DNA of 64,000 bases from Isoetes taiwanensis. Lineage: Eukaryota; Streptophyta; Lycopodiopsida; Isoetales; Isoetaceae. A model generated the notes under the pieces. The model did no database searches, had not been told where the DNA came from, and was given only the letters and a program-made list of their open reading frames with translations. Of the stretch, positions 23,155 through 36,152 are shown one piece after another. The stretch lies in NCBI GenBank assembly GCA_021234155.1, contig JAJEKV010000212.1:872001-936000 (forward strand). Reading direction: 5' to 3'. The number at the start of each line of letters is the position of its first letter. Within the stretch, counting starts at the first letter, position 1. Both the position numbers and the translations under genes were made by a program.

Positions 23155-23225
23155 AAGTTCTCATCGGGATAAAAAACCCCGCCCTTTCGGGTTTTCGAGG
23201 AAAACCCTAATGAGAAATGGTCGCC
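23155..23225. repeat. Nested hairpin module, copy 1
   Basis: TTCTCATCGGGAT and ACCCTAATGAGAA form an outer inverted repeat around an inner AAAACCCCGCCC / GGGTTTTC stem. An almost identical copy lies at 36,088-36,152 in the same orientation. Confidence 0.8.
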
Positions 23226-26200
23226 ACCAACCTCGAATGTGGTGCCTAGAGAGCAGAGGGGACGACGAGCCAAGGCAAACCCGTAAGCACGACCCCAAAC
23301 AACCGAAAAAACCCCATGTAACAAGGAGGGATGATTAACGGAAACCAGCGGGACCCCAAAAGCCTGGTGGAAGATAGCGAAACTCAGTAAGACCAAAAAC
23401 TCAAAAAACACCCGTAAAGAGTCGAGAAACAAGCCTAGCCATAAAAAGAATCCGCATCAAGAATTTCGGAAGAGATAAGGCACAAAAAATCCACGTAAAA
23501 AAAGAGAGTAACAAAAAGATAGCGCCACTTGGCCAAGGTGGAAAAAGCATCACCCGTGGGTGGAAAACATGATATATAAAGATGCATCACCCTCAAGGTG
23601 GAAATAACAAAGATCGCCCATAAGCGAGAAAAAACACGTGAAAATGCCAAGGAAACAAAGAACAAGGCAAAAGTTTACACCCACAAGTGAAAACCACAAA
23701 AAGAGCAAAGGACCAATACTAATACAAATGAAAAAGACTGCATTACCGCCACGCAGAGGGGTGGGAAGGGGGGAAGCTACGAGCACGTAAGAAAAATGAT
23801 GTCAGGAGAAGACGCCGCATAACCTACCGAGAATGGAACTAGCCTAATATAGGGGCTTCGGCCTTTTCCCGCATCGGCGATCCGATGGCTCGGATCGATG
23901 GGATTCTCGGGAAAGGACTGTGAGACACAAAACCGCCGACTACCAAAGGACTTCCTTAACTATAAACCCGAAGGCCGCATGAAACCTCCAAGTGTTGAGT
24001 AGGGTCGCAAAAAGCGACATTTGTGTGGAAGGAAGAGTGGAGAGAGCGAAGGCTACAAAGAAGGTGAATCAAAATCAAATCGAAATCCAAAGCGCTAAAG
24101 ATAGAACTCCAAGTCAAGAATGAGGAGAAGTGCCCCAACCCCTCCCCGCATCCGGCCCGCAGATACCCAAGAAAAACATCGAAGGAGCACTACTAGATCA
24201 TGACAGAAGAGGTTGTGACTAGGTAAAGTGACGGATTAAAAATAAAGCTAGGGCCATATATAGGGTCTGAAATACTAAAAGCAAAAGACAATAGTGGACA
24301 TGATAAAGGGAACCAAAAACGTAATGACAATCGGAAGGGACATGATAGAAAAATAAGAACGCTGTTGAAATGTAAAATATAAAAGAACCGAATGATAGGG
24401 TCGAATGAATGTGCATGACGGCTGGGCGTTTCGCGACAACAACTCAAATCGATGTGGCTTTAGTAATGAGGAAATCAACAATACATGAAAAGAGAGATAG
24501 CATCACCCGGAGGGTGGAGAAAAAGCGTCACCCAGCGGGTGGAAGAAAAAAACCGGGATAAATACAAATTGCCCCCCCATCTGGGGAAAGAAACAACGCC
24601 ACCCACAAAAATAGTCCAAGAGAAACTCATGTCACAAAATTGCAAAAACGCATAATATCCGCACATCTAATCATAGCGAAATAGCAAATATGATAAATAA
24701 TAATAGCACAATGCACGATGATATCCCAATACACCGTGAACAAAGAGCTCAACTAAGTTAGCTAGAAATGTATGCCCCGACAAATGATGCATAAGGATAG
24801 CATAATGCACAATGCACAATGAACAAAGATCACCCGCAGATGGAAATAGCATCACCACCATGGTGGAAAAAGCGGCACCCAACGGGTGGATAACAATCAT
24901 GTAAAAAGAAATATGCATTGCAAAATAATGCTAGACAATGGTATTTACAACATCACTAAAGATAATAAATAGACATGAATGTCACCATCACGATTGGAAA
25001 TAAACAAAGACCACCCAACAAAAATGGTCCATAAAAAACGCGACATCTAGAGAAGGATAAAGCATCAATGTAAAACCATAAAAAAGAACATCAAGAACAC
25101 GAAAACTAAAAGTGGCCATTAGAATGTGCCCAATATAACGACTAGCGTGATAACTACGTAATACACGCCATGCCTAGATAAAGAGAAGCATAAAAGGAAA
25201 AATGATCAAATATAAACCCATGCGGGACAACAACATTAGGACCCCCCATATCTTTTAAATAAAAGAGAAGCATAAAAATGAAAGATAATCCAATATACAC
25301 CCATGTCCTGAGAAAATCTCAATGCAATTTTAAACGCAATATGCATCCTATCTAGATAAAGCCAAATATAAATATGCCAAAGATGATAAAGCCAAATAGC
25401 AAATCGCCTAAAGATATATAATGAGCATACCAAATAGAAAAGATCCGCTACAAGTGAAAAAACCCTCAATAGCGGCTAGAACCGTGTGTGGAGTTAATGC
25501 AAAGCACATAGCGGGAGGAGAAGAAGAGGAGCCAACCGGCGAGTGGCTGTATGTAAAGATCATGTGGAAACCCCAGTGGCAGTGGCGGCCGAGAATCTGG
25601 TCGCGACGAAAGCGTAATGAGCACCACAATCGAACGGATTTAAGCACGTATGAAGAGCGAGAGGACGAGGACCGCCAAAGAATCGTGAGTCACTAACCTC
25701 AACATGTATACCCGCGTATTGAGCAAAAAGCGGAGGAAACGAGGAAGAATGATAAAAACTATGGGCTAAAAAGAACATGAAAAGTCACCACGCCTAATAA
25801 AGCAACGTCTCTAAACTTACACAATGATTATGTAATATCATATATAGTGAACAAAGCTATGCATCTAAAAAAATAAGCCCTCTGCGAACATGACAAAGTG
25901 GAGCTTAACGAAACAATGAAGCTCCCAAATCCATAAAATTGGTACATAGAACAATATCACCCATGTGCAAGAACGAGAAAATACAACTTCAAAGTGAAAC
26001 AACAAATAAAGTGCTTAATAAAGTGAACAAAGGAACCCACAAACACCAAATATAGAATATACATATAAGAAATTTAGCCACAAAGGACAAAAGAGGTGAA
26101 TAGCAAATATGATGTATAATGGTAGCACAATGCATAATGATAGCGAACTAAAATGAAGTCCCCGAAAAAAGACAACAAAGTTATGCGTTAAGCCCAAGCA

Positions 26201-28065
26201 AGCGTAAATAACGAGAAAAGAAGAATGTAAGCCAATGAACAAATCAATAAGAAAATAACCAGGACAAGAGCCCAATGGCCGGAGAAAATGTAAAACACGG
26301 TACCAACGTAAAACAGAATACAAAAAATGATCGACATAGGCCAAAAGATGAAATCAACACACAGGCGGAACATAAATAGGAAAAATAATCCAGAATAACA
26401 CAACAACCGTTGAATAGTGCGAGCATCAAGATCCAATGGAAAAAGACAATGGCAAAAGAGAACATAAAGTTTATAAGATCATGCTACATAAAAAAAAGAA
26501 ACCACGTGGGCAACTAAGACGAAAAATGTAAAAGGAACATATGAAAAGATATATACGCCACCCAATCAAGAACCCCATTACAACCCAAATAGTATAAATT
26601 GAGGGCCTCGTGAGAATTGAAAACATCCGAATAACATGAATGCAAGTCATTAACCATATTCATCCCCTGATGTTGCAAAATAAAATACACATGTAAAAAA
26701 GCATCTCATGAAAAATATGCCAATTATCAATCCATAACCACTCAAAAAAAAGAATTAATGCCGGGAAATATGGATAGAAAACAATAGCCTAAAGTAAGTC
26801 GATAAAATTGTGGAAAGAAGCAAATCTAGAATGGATACCTCACTGGGACTCAACTTGTATAAAATCGACAAAAGAATGTAAGCCCCAAGCCCAAAACAAA
26901 CACGTCAAAAAATCAGCCCCCATGGCAAGAGCACGGACTAAGGAAAACATCCCCTATGGACCGAATAAAAGGAGACTTTTTAAAAGGCCACAAAGGAACT
27001 TCCGCTAGAAAAATGGCTCAACAAACTAATTGTCTACATTGAGGATCCGAATTTTGAAACGAGAACGTAAACCCCGAAGACCACCAACCTTCTACCAAAT
27101 TTATAATTAGCAAATATAGCTCATATCCAAACCCAAGGAGCAAACCCAAATGATGATAAGATAAAGCGCAATTAAATACCTACCAAATGAAAAAACGAAG
27201 CATAAGTCCGGATGCAAAAATTGATAGCGATGACATGCATATAAGAAATTTGGTCCAAAGAAAACAAGCGTATTGATCAAGGCGAAGAACATGTATGTAT
27301 GAAAAAAGACGAAAATGGCAAATGCATACATGATCGAATTCAAGCGAGATGAGCCCGCCCAAAATCAAACCCCAAATCCATTGATATGAACTTCCAGTAA
27401 ATAATGGCAATAGAAATGGGCAAATGTATCATTTTTATTGAAAACTTGAAATAAAACTCATCCATATAACACCTAGAGAAATAAATGCGGTTCTCAATCG
27501 ACCTCTGCTAAAAGAAAATGCAAAAATAAGTAAATGTCCTTTATACAATTAACAAGTCACAACAACATGATGCAATATCCAAGAAACCCGGCCAAATGTA
27601 GGATGCGAGGTGTATATGTAGACAATATGAAGATATGTGGAAAAACAAAATGCATATAGGCAAACATGAGAGCCGTCACTTGACTCCACGACCGCAAATG
27701 CAAAGAGGCTGATAGTTTGCATGGAGTGGAAGAACTACATTGCAACAAAAGTGAGCTAAAATGGACTTGGAATTGCAAACCCGATGGTGGAAAGAAGAAA
27801 AGCAAATTCTAGACATGATCTAAGTAAACTAAAACTACACATCCAACCGTTCCTCACGATCTTGGCCTGGCGGGAGAGCCGTGGCAAATTAAGAAAAGGA
27901 AGAACAAGAAAAGCTCGAGGCTAAATTTTGCATCTCACCTCCGGTTCCAAGATGCCCCACCAGCCCGCCGAAATCCAACCTAACAGAGGAGAATGGAGAA
28001 AGGAAGCCTGATCCGATTGAGAGAAAAACAATGGCGTATGCTTAGCTTTAGGCCTTGAGGTTTCT

Positions 28066-28100
28066 AGGCTTAGGCTTGGCTTAGGCTTAGGCTTAGGTGT
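28066..28100 (+). repeat. Short (TTAGGC)n microsatellite
   Basis: About five units of GGCTTA/TTAGGC occur in a row with one imperfect unit. The run is too short to argue for a telomere and lies inside the A-rich repeat region. Confidence 0.8.
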
Positions 28101-30205
28101 GTAGTCAACGGCAAAAGAAGAAGGGGAGCAAGGAAATCCCAAGGAAAAAGTGTTTGAACGAGGAAGCTGGAAATAGGAGAGCCGCAATCATGGACCCAGT
28201 GATGGCGCGGCCGGCCTTCGAGATCGAAGTTAAGAACTGGAAAAAGGTTCATGCGACCTTGTTCCTCACAACCGAGCCGCTTATAAAATGGGCTTAACCA
28301 AAGAACAATTCAAAGAAGCCATACTCCCCGCCAATGCTCCAACCGACCACGCCCACGCAAGATGCGGCTCGCACAACTCGTGTCCCGCCCGGACCAATGG
28401 GTTCGTGGTTCTAGAATGTCCGCTTGAAGAACGAAGAGAGGCAAGACAAAGAGGGCTGAGAATGAAAACCGTGAAAAAGAAAACATTGCATGGATCCGCG
28501 AATCAAAATGGCGCACTCCGCCTTTGGACATGCGAGGATCAAGACAAAGACAGAGGATAGGATGGGGAAAAGAAGGAAACTAAACCAGAGAGCACGCGCT
28601 TAATTAGTGAACACGGTCCGAATCAGCTCTCTGATCATAAAATTCTTGAGCCGCCAAGACCAATCATATAATCCGCCATCGCATGCAAAAGGCCGATTTA
28701 CGAAAGAACAACAAATAACTAATATAGCACACGAAGAAGGGAAACAGTTGAGCATGGCTTGCCATTCAAGCATGGCTTGCCAATTGAATCGATCACCAAC
28801 AAACCAATATACCTCAACCAATAGACCCGTGATGCAATTTTGTTGCTCCAAAGTTAATCTGCATGTATCAAATTCAACGAGAAAAAACCCATACCTTCCA
28901 AAATCTTGCCGGATGCACATAGCCGAATGGCCCCTACCACTACATACCGAGAGCATAAAGAAGGAGAGCATAAGAACCCCGCCAAGAACTTACCGCCACA
29001 GATGCTCGCTAAAAAGTTCTCGCGGCACCGCCTATAACGCTACCGAAGAAGAAGAAGCCGCGGATGTCGCTATAGATGAGCCCGAAAATGAGCAAAGTGG
29101 GCGGTGGACAAAAGAGTGGAGATGGTGATGTGTGACAATTGGGTGGAAGAGTGAGAGAGCTTAAGATGGCAAAGAAGGTGAATCAAATCGAAATCCCAAG
29201 CTCAAGATAGAACTCGAATTCTAGAATGAGGAGAAGCGCGCTAACCCCTCCGCCAAGATCCATCCGAGATACACGTGAGAAAAACGTTGAAGAATCCAAA
29301 ATGGAACTCAGAGAAAAGCATTGAAGAATCCAAAATGGATTGATAGTACCATGGCTCGAACCCTCATCCATAAGATGATAAATCTACACCCTAACACGCC
29401 AACCATCCGGAATGCAGGCAAAAGACAAAAAACAATCGGGTATTCCACCCAAAAACAACCCTAAACCGAGATGCATGCGAGAAACATTACACAAGCAATT
29501 GCCATGCATAAATCAGCCAGCATGCACAAGGCAAGTGTGCTAAGGAAGACCTGAATCCTTTTGTAAAATGCATAGAAACCGCAAAGCAAGATGAAAGCCG
29601 CCGGATGCGGGGGCTGCCCAAATCTCTATGAATCGATGTCAATTTAATCCGCCCTGCGATGCAACAAAATACCGCAAAGAAAGATACCCGGTCACCGCAA
29701 AACCATTAGTGGCCCCCGGAGGAAATAATCCGCATGCAATGCATTGCAAAAAACAAAACAATCGATGAGTTCCATCCTAAAAAAAAAAACCGACTAGATG
29801 CATGCAACAAAGTGATGCCTTCAATTGACATGCAAAAAATCAGCCAAAGATTCACGAAGAAATTGCCGCCGAAGAAAGAAGAGATCACGCCATATTTTGA
29901 ATCCTCCGCAGAGCATGCAAAACAAAGAAAGTGCTAGCAAGAAACCATGAGAAAGAGCAAGCCAAAAGGGAAGGAAAGAAGAAGAGCAATCTAAAAGGGA
30001 AGAAAAGAGGAAGAGCAATCTAAAAGGAAAAGAGAGAAAGCAAATCTCCAAAGAGGAGAAAAGAGGATGGAGCCAAAGGAACAAAGCACTAAGAAAATGC
30101 CGGAGAAGACGCCGATAACCTGCCCCGAGAATGGAACTAGCCTAATATAGGGGCTCGTCCTTTCCCAGAATGGCGATCCGATGGCTCGGATCGATGGGAT
30201 TGTGT

Positions 30206-30654
30206 GTGGCCATAAATGTAGCGCTAAGTCTCAAACATATAATGTGACATGTATACAGCTGGCAAAGGCGAGTCATGGATTGCACTAAAAAGACATTTAT
30301 GTTGCTATTCCCATTCTTATTATGGCAATAACTATTCCATAAGACGATTTCACAAAAACAGGGCATCCACTAACAAATTTCTGTGAGCACCAAGCCTCAT
30401 AACCTGTTGTAGTATACCCTCATCGATCTGAAAAACATTGAGTTAGGATAGGGTCTTCTACAATTGCTTGTATAAAGATAGTTTTCAGAAGTATATCCCC
30501 TTCGCTTGTTCAACAAAGTATTGAGAGGAGGAAAAGCTGTTGTGTGAGGTATAGTTGTTTTTTTACAAAATCGTCAAGGCAAAGATAAATTTTCTTAAGA
30601 ATGGCAACAGTTTACCTGATTTTTCTTGAAGCAGTGCACGACCAAACCAGTGCT
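30206..30654. other. Unassigned spacer
   Basis: I see no gene or clear repeat here. The stretch separates the A-rich repeat region from the GC-rich minisatellite. Confidence 0.5.
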
Positions 30655-30905
30655 GCCCTGCGCCATGGCGCCATTTGAGGGGATAACATGCCCTCTCCGA
30701 GCCATTTGGAGATTATACATGCCCCCTTGGGGGTGCCAGAGGGGACATGTATACCCCCCAAATGGCGCCCCCTGAGGGGGCATGTATATCTTCCAATGGC
30801 ACACCCTCCCCGCTAGGTAGGTATATACATGCCCCCCTCGGGGTTGCTGGTGGGGGCATGTATACGCCCAAATGGCGTCCCCCGGGGGGCCATGTACACC
30901 CACCA
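30655..30905. repeat. GGGGGCATGTATAC / ATGGCGCC minisatellite
   Basis: GC-rich units alternate the palindromic ATGGCGCC box with GGGGGCATGTATACCCCC-like boxes. At least six partial units are visible in both orientations, for example CCCAAATGGCGCCCCCTGAG and GCATGTATACGCCCAAATGG. The units form overlapping inverted repeats. Small open frames here come from the repeat. Confidence 0.85.
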
Positions 30906-31740
30906 AATGTCTACTTAAATACAGGAAGACAATGCATTCAACAACAAAATATCACAGTAAAGAAGGCATCTTATATTATAATGTTATGGTGTAATTCCTG
31001 GATTTGGATCCCGCCCTAATTTGGATGGTGAGGATTGGGGAGTAAAATAATCCGACGGCTAAAAGTGGCCCCTTCCCCTTTTCTTAAAAAAGCCCCTATA
31101 CACTATTTTCGGACACTTATTCCTTTTTTAACCTAAATAAAACCCCGTTTCCTCCAAAATCCTACTGTTGGGTCGATTTGCAAAAAAGCAGTGGAGTCGT
31201 GAGGGATCCGGCAAGTTGGTTGGTGTAAATGGAGATCGGCAACCAGTAATTAGGCAGACGATTTTGGCTGCATCGATTTGAGTGGTCCACGCTTTTTTCC
31301 TTTTTAGCTTAGGTATTTTTCTTTGCTTGATAGTTGTTTCATTTCAAAAATGTATGATTTGTGGGTTTTCTCGGTGAACCAGTATGGGGCCTTTCTTTGT
31401 TTGTAACAGAGCTATTGTTGTGATAGTGCTTCCTATTTATATGTGTTGTACATCCAGTGATTGCAAGTCAGTTTTTCTTGACAGATATTGAATTTGGGGT
31501 TAACTCTGGTGATTTTACAAGTACATTATTGGAGGTTAGTGCATAAAATTATGACATACGTGATTCGTGATATCGAGGTTTATAGTACATCGGGACGAGT
31601 AGTATTATGCACCGAAGTTTTGGCCTATGAGTCCGGTGGTTCCGCAAGTAGGTCTCCAATGCAGCAATGATTACGTTTTTATCTCACAAATTGCATGCTC
31701 CTCTATTGGACTTATGCAATCTTGAACTTTATGCAACTTG

Positions 31741-32300
31741 AATTATGCTACTTTATGGAAGATGTGCAATTCACATACAAGTTAATGTATGCAGGAAGGG
31801 GAATCACACGATTTTATAGAGCACTTCCAATATGCTTATAGTTGCAAGAGGGATTGTCGATGTGCAAGTGGAAGTGATTATGGGCAAACATCTCATCGAT
31901 TATCATATATATCCATGGAAAATGTCATCATCAGTGTGAGACAAATGGTACGTATGACTACCGATATTGGAGTGTTTATGTGTTGAACTTTTTAATTTAT
32001 GTAACTCCAATATCTGACTCAGAATTATGCTACTTTATGGGAAGACGTACAATCTATATACAAGTTAATGTATACAAGAAAGGGAATTACACGATTTTAC
32101 AGAGCACTTCCAATGGGCTTATAGTTGCAAGAGGGAGTGTCTCAGGTGCAAGTGATTATGGGCAAACATGTCATCGATTATCTCATACATGTCCAGTAGA
32201 AAATGTCACCAACGGTCTTTGAGACAAATGGTATGCATGATTACTGATATTGGAGTGTTGGTGTTTAGGTTTTTCTGCATATTCGAGTTCCTCAAGTCCA
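31741..32300. repeat. Tandem duplication of about 282 bp in Helitron 1
   Basis: AATTATGCTACTTTATGG at 31,741 recurs at 32,023. The copies remain alignable through GTTAATGTAT, CACGATTTTA-AGAGCACTTC, TATAGTTGCAAGAGGGA, GATTATGGGCAAACAT and GATATTGGAGTGTT. Open frames differ between copies, so coding is unlikely. Confidence 0.9.
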
Positions 32301-33280
32301 GTTCAACCCATTTACTAAGACAAAGGTAACCAGTTCACTTTGTAACTTCTCATTTGACAACAACATTGCACATTACATTGCATGACATACATTTCATTCC
32401 TAATCTGCTAATACATTATTCACAAGAGATAATTACTTACATGATGAGATGAGCCAAGATTAAGGTGGGTTTTATTCTTTGTTGTTTTTTTTTTCTTTGC
32501 TTTCTTTCGGCAAAATACCGAAAAGAGCATCCTTAATAATATAATTACTTTGCAAAATATTACTTCATATTCGTTCGTGTTTTATTCCTTCTATTGCAAA
32601 GAAGCCCGATTGAGCAAATCTCCTGCAAATAAGTCAAGAGCTGCATAGTTTAATAGAGGAAAAATTATAGTATATACTGGACAAATTTATATGCTAGGCA
32701 TGCAAGATAAATAGAATGTCTATGCATGAAGATCTATTAGACAAAAGGGTTTACAGACTATGCACCTTAAATAGTTGCAAAGATAAGATATGGAATAATG
32801 TCAATAGGAAACATGTTCTTTTTCATTGTCAATGTACAATGAATTTGTATATTTTTCCACAATTTGATTAACATTTTTAGAATAGAAAGTGAGGCGAAGC
32901 AGAATAGAAAAGTGTAGAATAGAAAGTGTAGTAAGAAGCTTTGCATGCCAAGCAACTATGCCCTTTCAACATTTATTTTGTATACACGTTTTCTATTCTT
33001 CACTTTACAAAGGTATTATATTGAATGCCATATTGATATAAGGCAAATCAATTAAGTTCATTTGACATTTACTAAGGTATTTTGCATGATATAGATAACA
33101 TATCGATAGGTTCATCAATTGATATATTTGTAACTTTAGCCCGGCTTGGTTTTCCATTATGTATAACGACGCGTCTCTATCAATTTTCAAATTACAAGGA
33201 AGAAGCTCTAAAATTGATAATATATTTAGGTTTATATCTGGCTCTTTTCTTCTCTCTGATCATCTCCATGCACCAACTCA

Positions 33281-33309
33281 TGCCCAGCAACGCTGGGCAC
33301 TATTACTAG
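33281..33309 (+). other. Helitron 1 3' hairpin and CTAG terminus
   Basis: An 8-bp stem TGCCCAGC/GCTGGGCA with a 3-base loop is followed, ten bases on, by the CTAG end and a flanking T. In known Helitrons this structure marks the end of strand transfer. Confidence 0.85.
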
Positions 33310-34081
33310 TTTTAGAGGACTTACATGGGTATGTTGGTCAGCATTTTGGTGGAAAACACTGTCGGCGAGTGGAGTTCTTGTTCTTGTAAGATTTCTGCAA
33401 CGCCTCAAAGAGAAACGCCCAAAAAAATAACATGTGCAAACAGCTAATGCACCTGCAAGTAAATGGCTGCAAGAAGCGTCTAGAAGCGCCGATTGGTAAA
33501 GAACCATCAAAGAGCATGCATCCGCCTATAAAAGGATCTATATAAGCACCCAAAGAAATGATATGCCGAGCAGCAACAACAATACTAAATCGGAGCTGGA
33601 ATCGTTTGCTACGAGGAGAATCAACTGGCTTTGTCTTTTAGGCGATAATTTTAAATTTGGAATTTAAAATTTTGAATTCGAGCGAGGTTTTTTAATTTGG
33701 GCGAAACGAGTTTTAAATTTGGGCGGACGGAGAGGTTTCAAATTTGAGCGGGCATTTTATTTAAGACCATAGGTCCGCCAAATGCACCATGGCCTTCATG
33801 TATGCGCCACCTACTCCACTCACTGGAACACCTCCTAGCTTCGATTGCCAGTGCCACCTAGCTCAGCCACTGCTGCCTGCCTTAGAGTTACTCCTAGCTT
33901 CTCATGTTTGGACCGCTTCCTGTATAGCATGCTAGATGGCATGTTGGACCGCCGCCTGCATAGTCCTCTTTTTCTGTCCCAATGCTGTTCATTTGAATTC
34001 AACAGCTATTAGCAATGCGCCTAGCACCTGGTGCCTAGCACCCTTGTTTTCGTCACTCTAGACACTAAAGGTACAAAGAAT

Positions 34082-34250
34082 TAGGAAGATAAGATAAGAT
34101 AAGATGAATTTTTACGTCCACGGGAACCCAACGGGTTATGGGACGGCACATGCAAGGGCAACAGCCCATCTAAAACCCGGGGACTAGGCCCCGTCACCAA
34201 ACACAATAACCAAATATTAAAAGGCTACCAAGAATAAGATAAGATAATGC
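34082..34250 (-). mobile_element. Possible LINE 3' end with (TCTTA)n tail
   Basis: Read on the minus strand, GGGGCCTAGTCCCCGGGTTT and CCCATAACCCGTTGGGTTCC lead into AATTCATCTTATCTTATCTT. This resembles the tail of plant non-LTR elements with a pentanucleotide tail. A second short TCTTATCTTATT lies at the other edge (34,232-34,248), possibly a target-site remnant. No coding sequence is left. Confidence 0.4.
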
Positions 34251-34382
34251 TAATGCTAGTGGTAAATTTATGCTTCTAAAATTATCTAGACATAGCCACC
34301 CAAGGATTGGAAGGCCATTGATCTAGAATAATTCCGCTGCGCCCCCCATTACTTTGCCCATTTCTTTTTGCAGCGGGCTGCC

Positions 34383-35270
34383 TCACCTTGCGAGCTCCTC
34401 CTTACGGTTACACAATTGAAGAGGGAGAGGTCCTCTTGTAATCGGAGAAACTAGTCCCTCCGGGAGATGGTTTTTCCATGCCAAGAACATGTAAGCGGCT
34501 AAGAGTGTCTTGAAACGAACCAAAAGATGGAGAGGACGACGTCTTGCCGCTCCCACCCTAGCAAATGAGACAACTCCACCAACCTTCACATGCATGACAT
34601 CAATGAAAAAATGCAAAGCAAAGATCCATATCGTAAAGGGCATCATCTTCGCGCCTCGAACCTCTATAATCACATAAGTTCAAGCTCCTAGTAACGTAAG
34701 ATACCGAGGTAGCCCGCCCCTGTCTCCGCTAGTGCTGGCACGGCGACTCTCGGTCCCCTTTGGGATTGTGGAGATGTCCATGCGCCCACCTCAACATGTT
34801 CCCTTCCCAATTCCCACTTCCGCTTCAACACAATGTTTCTTCGTGGGTCGTAATTCTCGTATCTAGTGTAATAGTGTCCCGAGGCATCACTTGTGCCCAC
34901 ATACCGGGCTTTAGGGTCCGGAACAAAGGCATGTATTAATCGTAATAAGTGTGTCCATCTCTCAATAGACACGCATCATAGATGTGGCCGCCATTCCTCC
35001 CTCGAATGGATGAGTTGTACCGGTCACGAAGTGTAGGCAAACACCGAACTTGTGTGTCTAGAGCACTTTGGAGATCCTCCCGATCTTGGAAGGTAAATGT
35101 ACCAGCCCCGCTTTGTGCCGATATGAAGAGGCCGCTGGGGACCAAAAAGAGAAGATGGCAAAAGCCATTATTACACCGGAATTAGCTTGCCCCCGACCAT
35201 GGAGTTGTATGCTAGACCGAGGAGCACTTGTGGGACGAGGGACCTCCTGCAAAACAATGATTCCCGAGTA
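34383..35270 (-). pseudogene. Minus-strand open frames, unrecognised
   Basis: Three adjoining frames read on the minus strand: 35,252-35,058 (GVIMAFAIFSFWSPAAS), 34,972-34,688 (VSIERWTHLLRLIHAFV, then RYENYDPRRNIVLKRKWEL) and 34,673-34,383 (PFTIWIFALHFFIDVM, ending RKEELAR). Their spacing and composition look like coding remnants split by frameshifts, rather than the Phe/Leu-rich artefacts of the A-rich regions. I recognise no domain and cannot show that they belong to one gene. Confidence 0.3.
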
Positions 35271-36087
35271 GGAGGCTTTTTCTTTTCCCCGCCATCCTTA
35301 CACCAAATCTCTCCTTATTATCTGGCCCTTTCGTCATGGTGAAGCTCTCTAAATGAAATCAAAGCGGCTATATACAAAATTTAAATCAAAGCGTAAGCCT
35401 TAATCTAAAAAGATTCAAACACAATATCCAATCGCAAACCCTACCAAAGCCGCCACGAACGGGGATCGCTTTGACACGTAAAAACGTGAACCAAAGATGG
35501 GCATGCCATACATCATCGGAAAGATCCTGGAAAGAGCTTTCCAACGCAATAAGCCTCACCTGAAACGGAATCCTGGAAGGCAAGTCTGCAAGGCAAATGT
35601 AGGTCTTCTTCTTTTACTTGATTTTTGAGTTTTTCTAGGCAACGATTCTCAAATATATGTTCGTTTGACGCATGTTAGATGTTTTTTTGGTAGATTAGTG
35701 AAGTAAACAACATGCAAAAAGGCATTTTGTAGAGGAAGCCATTTTCCTCCATAAAATGGGTCAATGCGTGGTGTTTTACTTGTTGTTTTTAGGACCAAGA
35801 GGTCGCATAAATGCATATTGAGGGTTCAAAATGGCGCTATGGTGGCATTCCTAGGATGGGTCCTATGACACAACCAAGTGGCCAGTGAAGTGGTGTTCTC
35901 ATTGAGCTTTGTAAATATCGTTGAGTACAAATTGATTCCCCAACGGGGTATAATTTTTTGAAAAACACTTGAAATCTGCATGCTCCGAAACTAGACAATC
36001 ATCGAGAACATGACAAAACTAGGGATACAAGATAAAAGATGATATATCCACCGCATTGTCCATACAAAATGTGGGAAATGTGATGAC

Positions 36088-36152
36088 TGCTTCTCATCGG
36101 GATGAAAAACCCCGCCCTTTCGGGTTTTCAAGGAAAACCCTAATGAGAAACA
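36088..36152. repeat. Nested hairpin module, copy 2
   Basis: This is the second copy of the module at 23,155. The outer stem TTCTCATCGGGAT / ACCCTAATGAGAA and the inner AACCCCGCCCTTTCGGGTTT are conserved, and the surrounding sequence is different. A short conserved hairpin in two contexts may be a structural end of an unrecognised element. Confidence 0.8.

Larger units (their letters stand above)
22978..30205. repeat. A-rich, strand-asymmetric repeat region, no autonomous genes
   Basis: The plus strand is strongly enriched in A over T for more than 7 kb, so the minus strand shows many long Phe/Leu/Ser-rich frames without family resemblance. Internal modules recur. GGGAAAGGACT with GACACAAAACCG starts at 22,981 and 23,909. 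GAATGGAACTAGCCTAATAT with CGATCCGATGGCTCGGATCG lies at 23,830-23,905 and 30,125-30,205. GAAGGTGAATCAAA with TAGAACTC and GAATGAGGAGAAG lies at about 24,060-24,130 and 29,178-29,235. This looks like one or more non-coding retroelement derivatives, but no clear LTR pair, primer-binding site or gag/pol sequence is visible. Confidence 0.55.
30969..33309 (+). mobile_element. Helitron 1 (non-autonomous, 2.34 kb)
   Basis: The 5' end is TCTTATATTATAATGTTATG after an A. The 3' end has a perfect 8-bp-stem hairpin TGCCCAGCAACGCTGGGCA (33,281-33,299) followed by CTATTACTAG and then T. This is the canonical Helitron layout (5'-TC, 3' hairpin, CTRR, insertion between A and T). Helitron 2 shares both ends. 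No Rep/helicase gene is present, so mobility would depend on another element. Confidence 0.8.

Noticed and set aside
28066-28100. Interstitial telomere
   Set aside because: Only about five TTAGGC units, flanked by ordinary repeat DNA; plant telomeres are usually TTTAGGG.
22978-30205. Intact LTR retrotransposon bounded by the repeated CGATCCGATGGCTCGGATCG module
   Set aside because: Only about 100 bases match at the two ends, no TG...CA long repeat pair, primer-binding site or gag/pol sequence was found, and module order differs between ends.
23886-30205. Target duplication CCATGAATGTA / CCATAAATGTA around the A-rich region
   Set aside because: The two phrases (22,970 and 30,210) differ by one base and are not flush with the shared modules, so the match may be chance.
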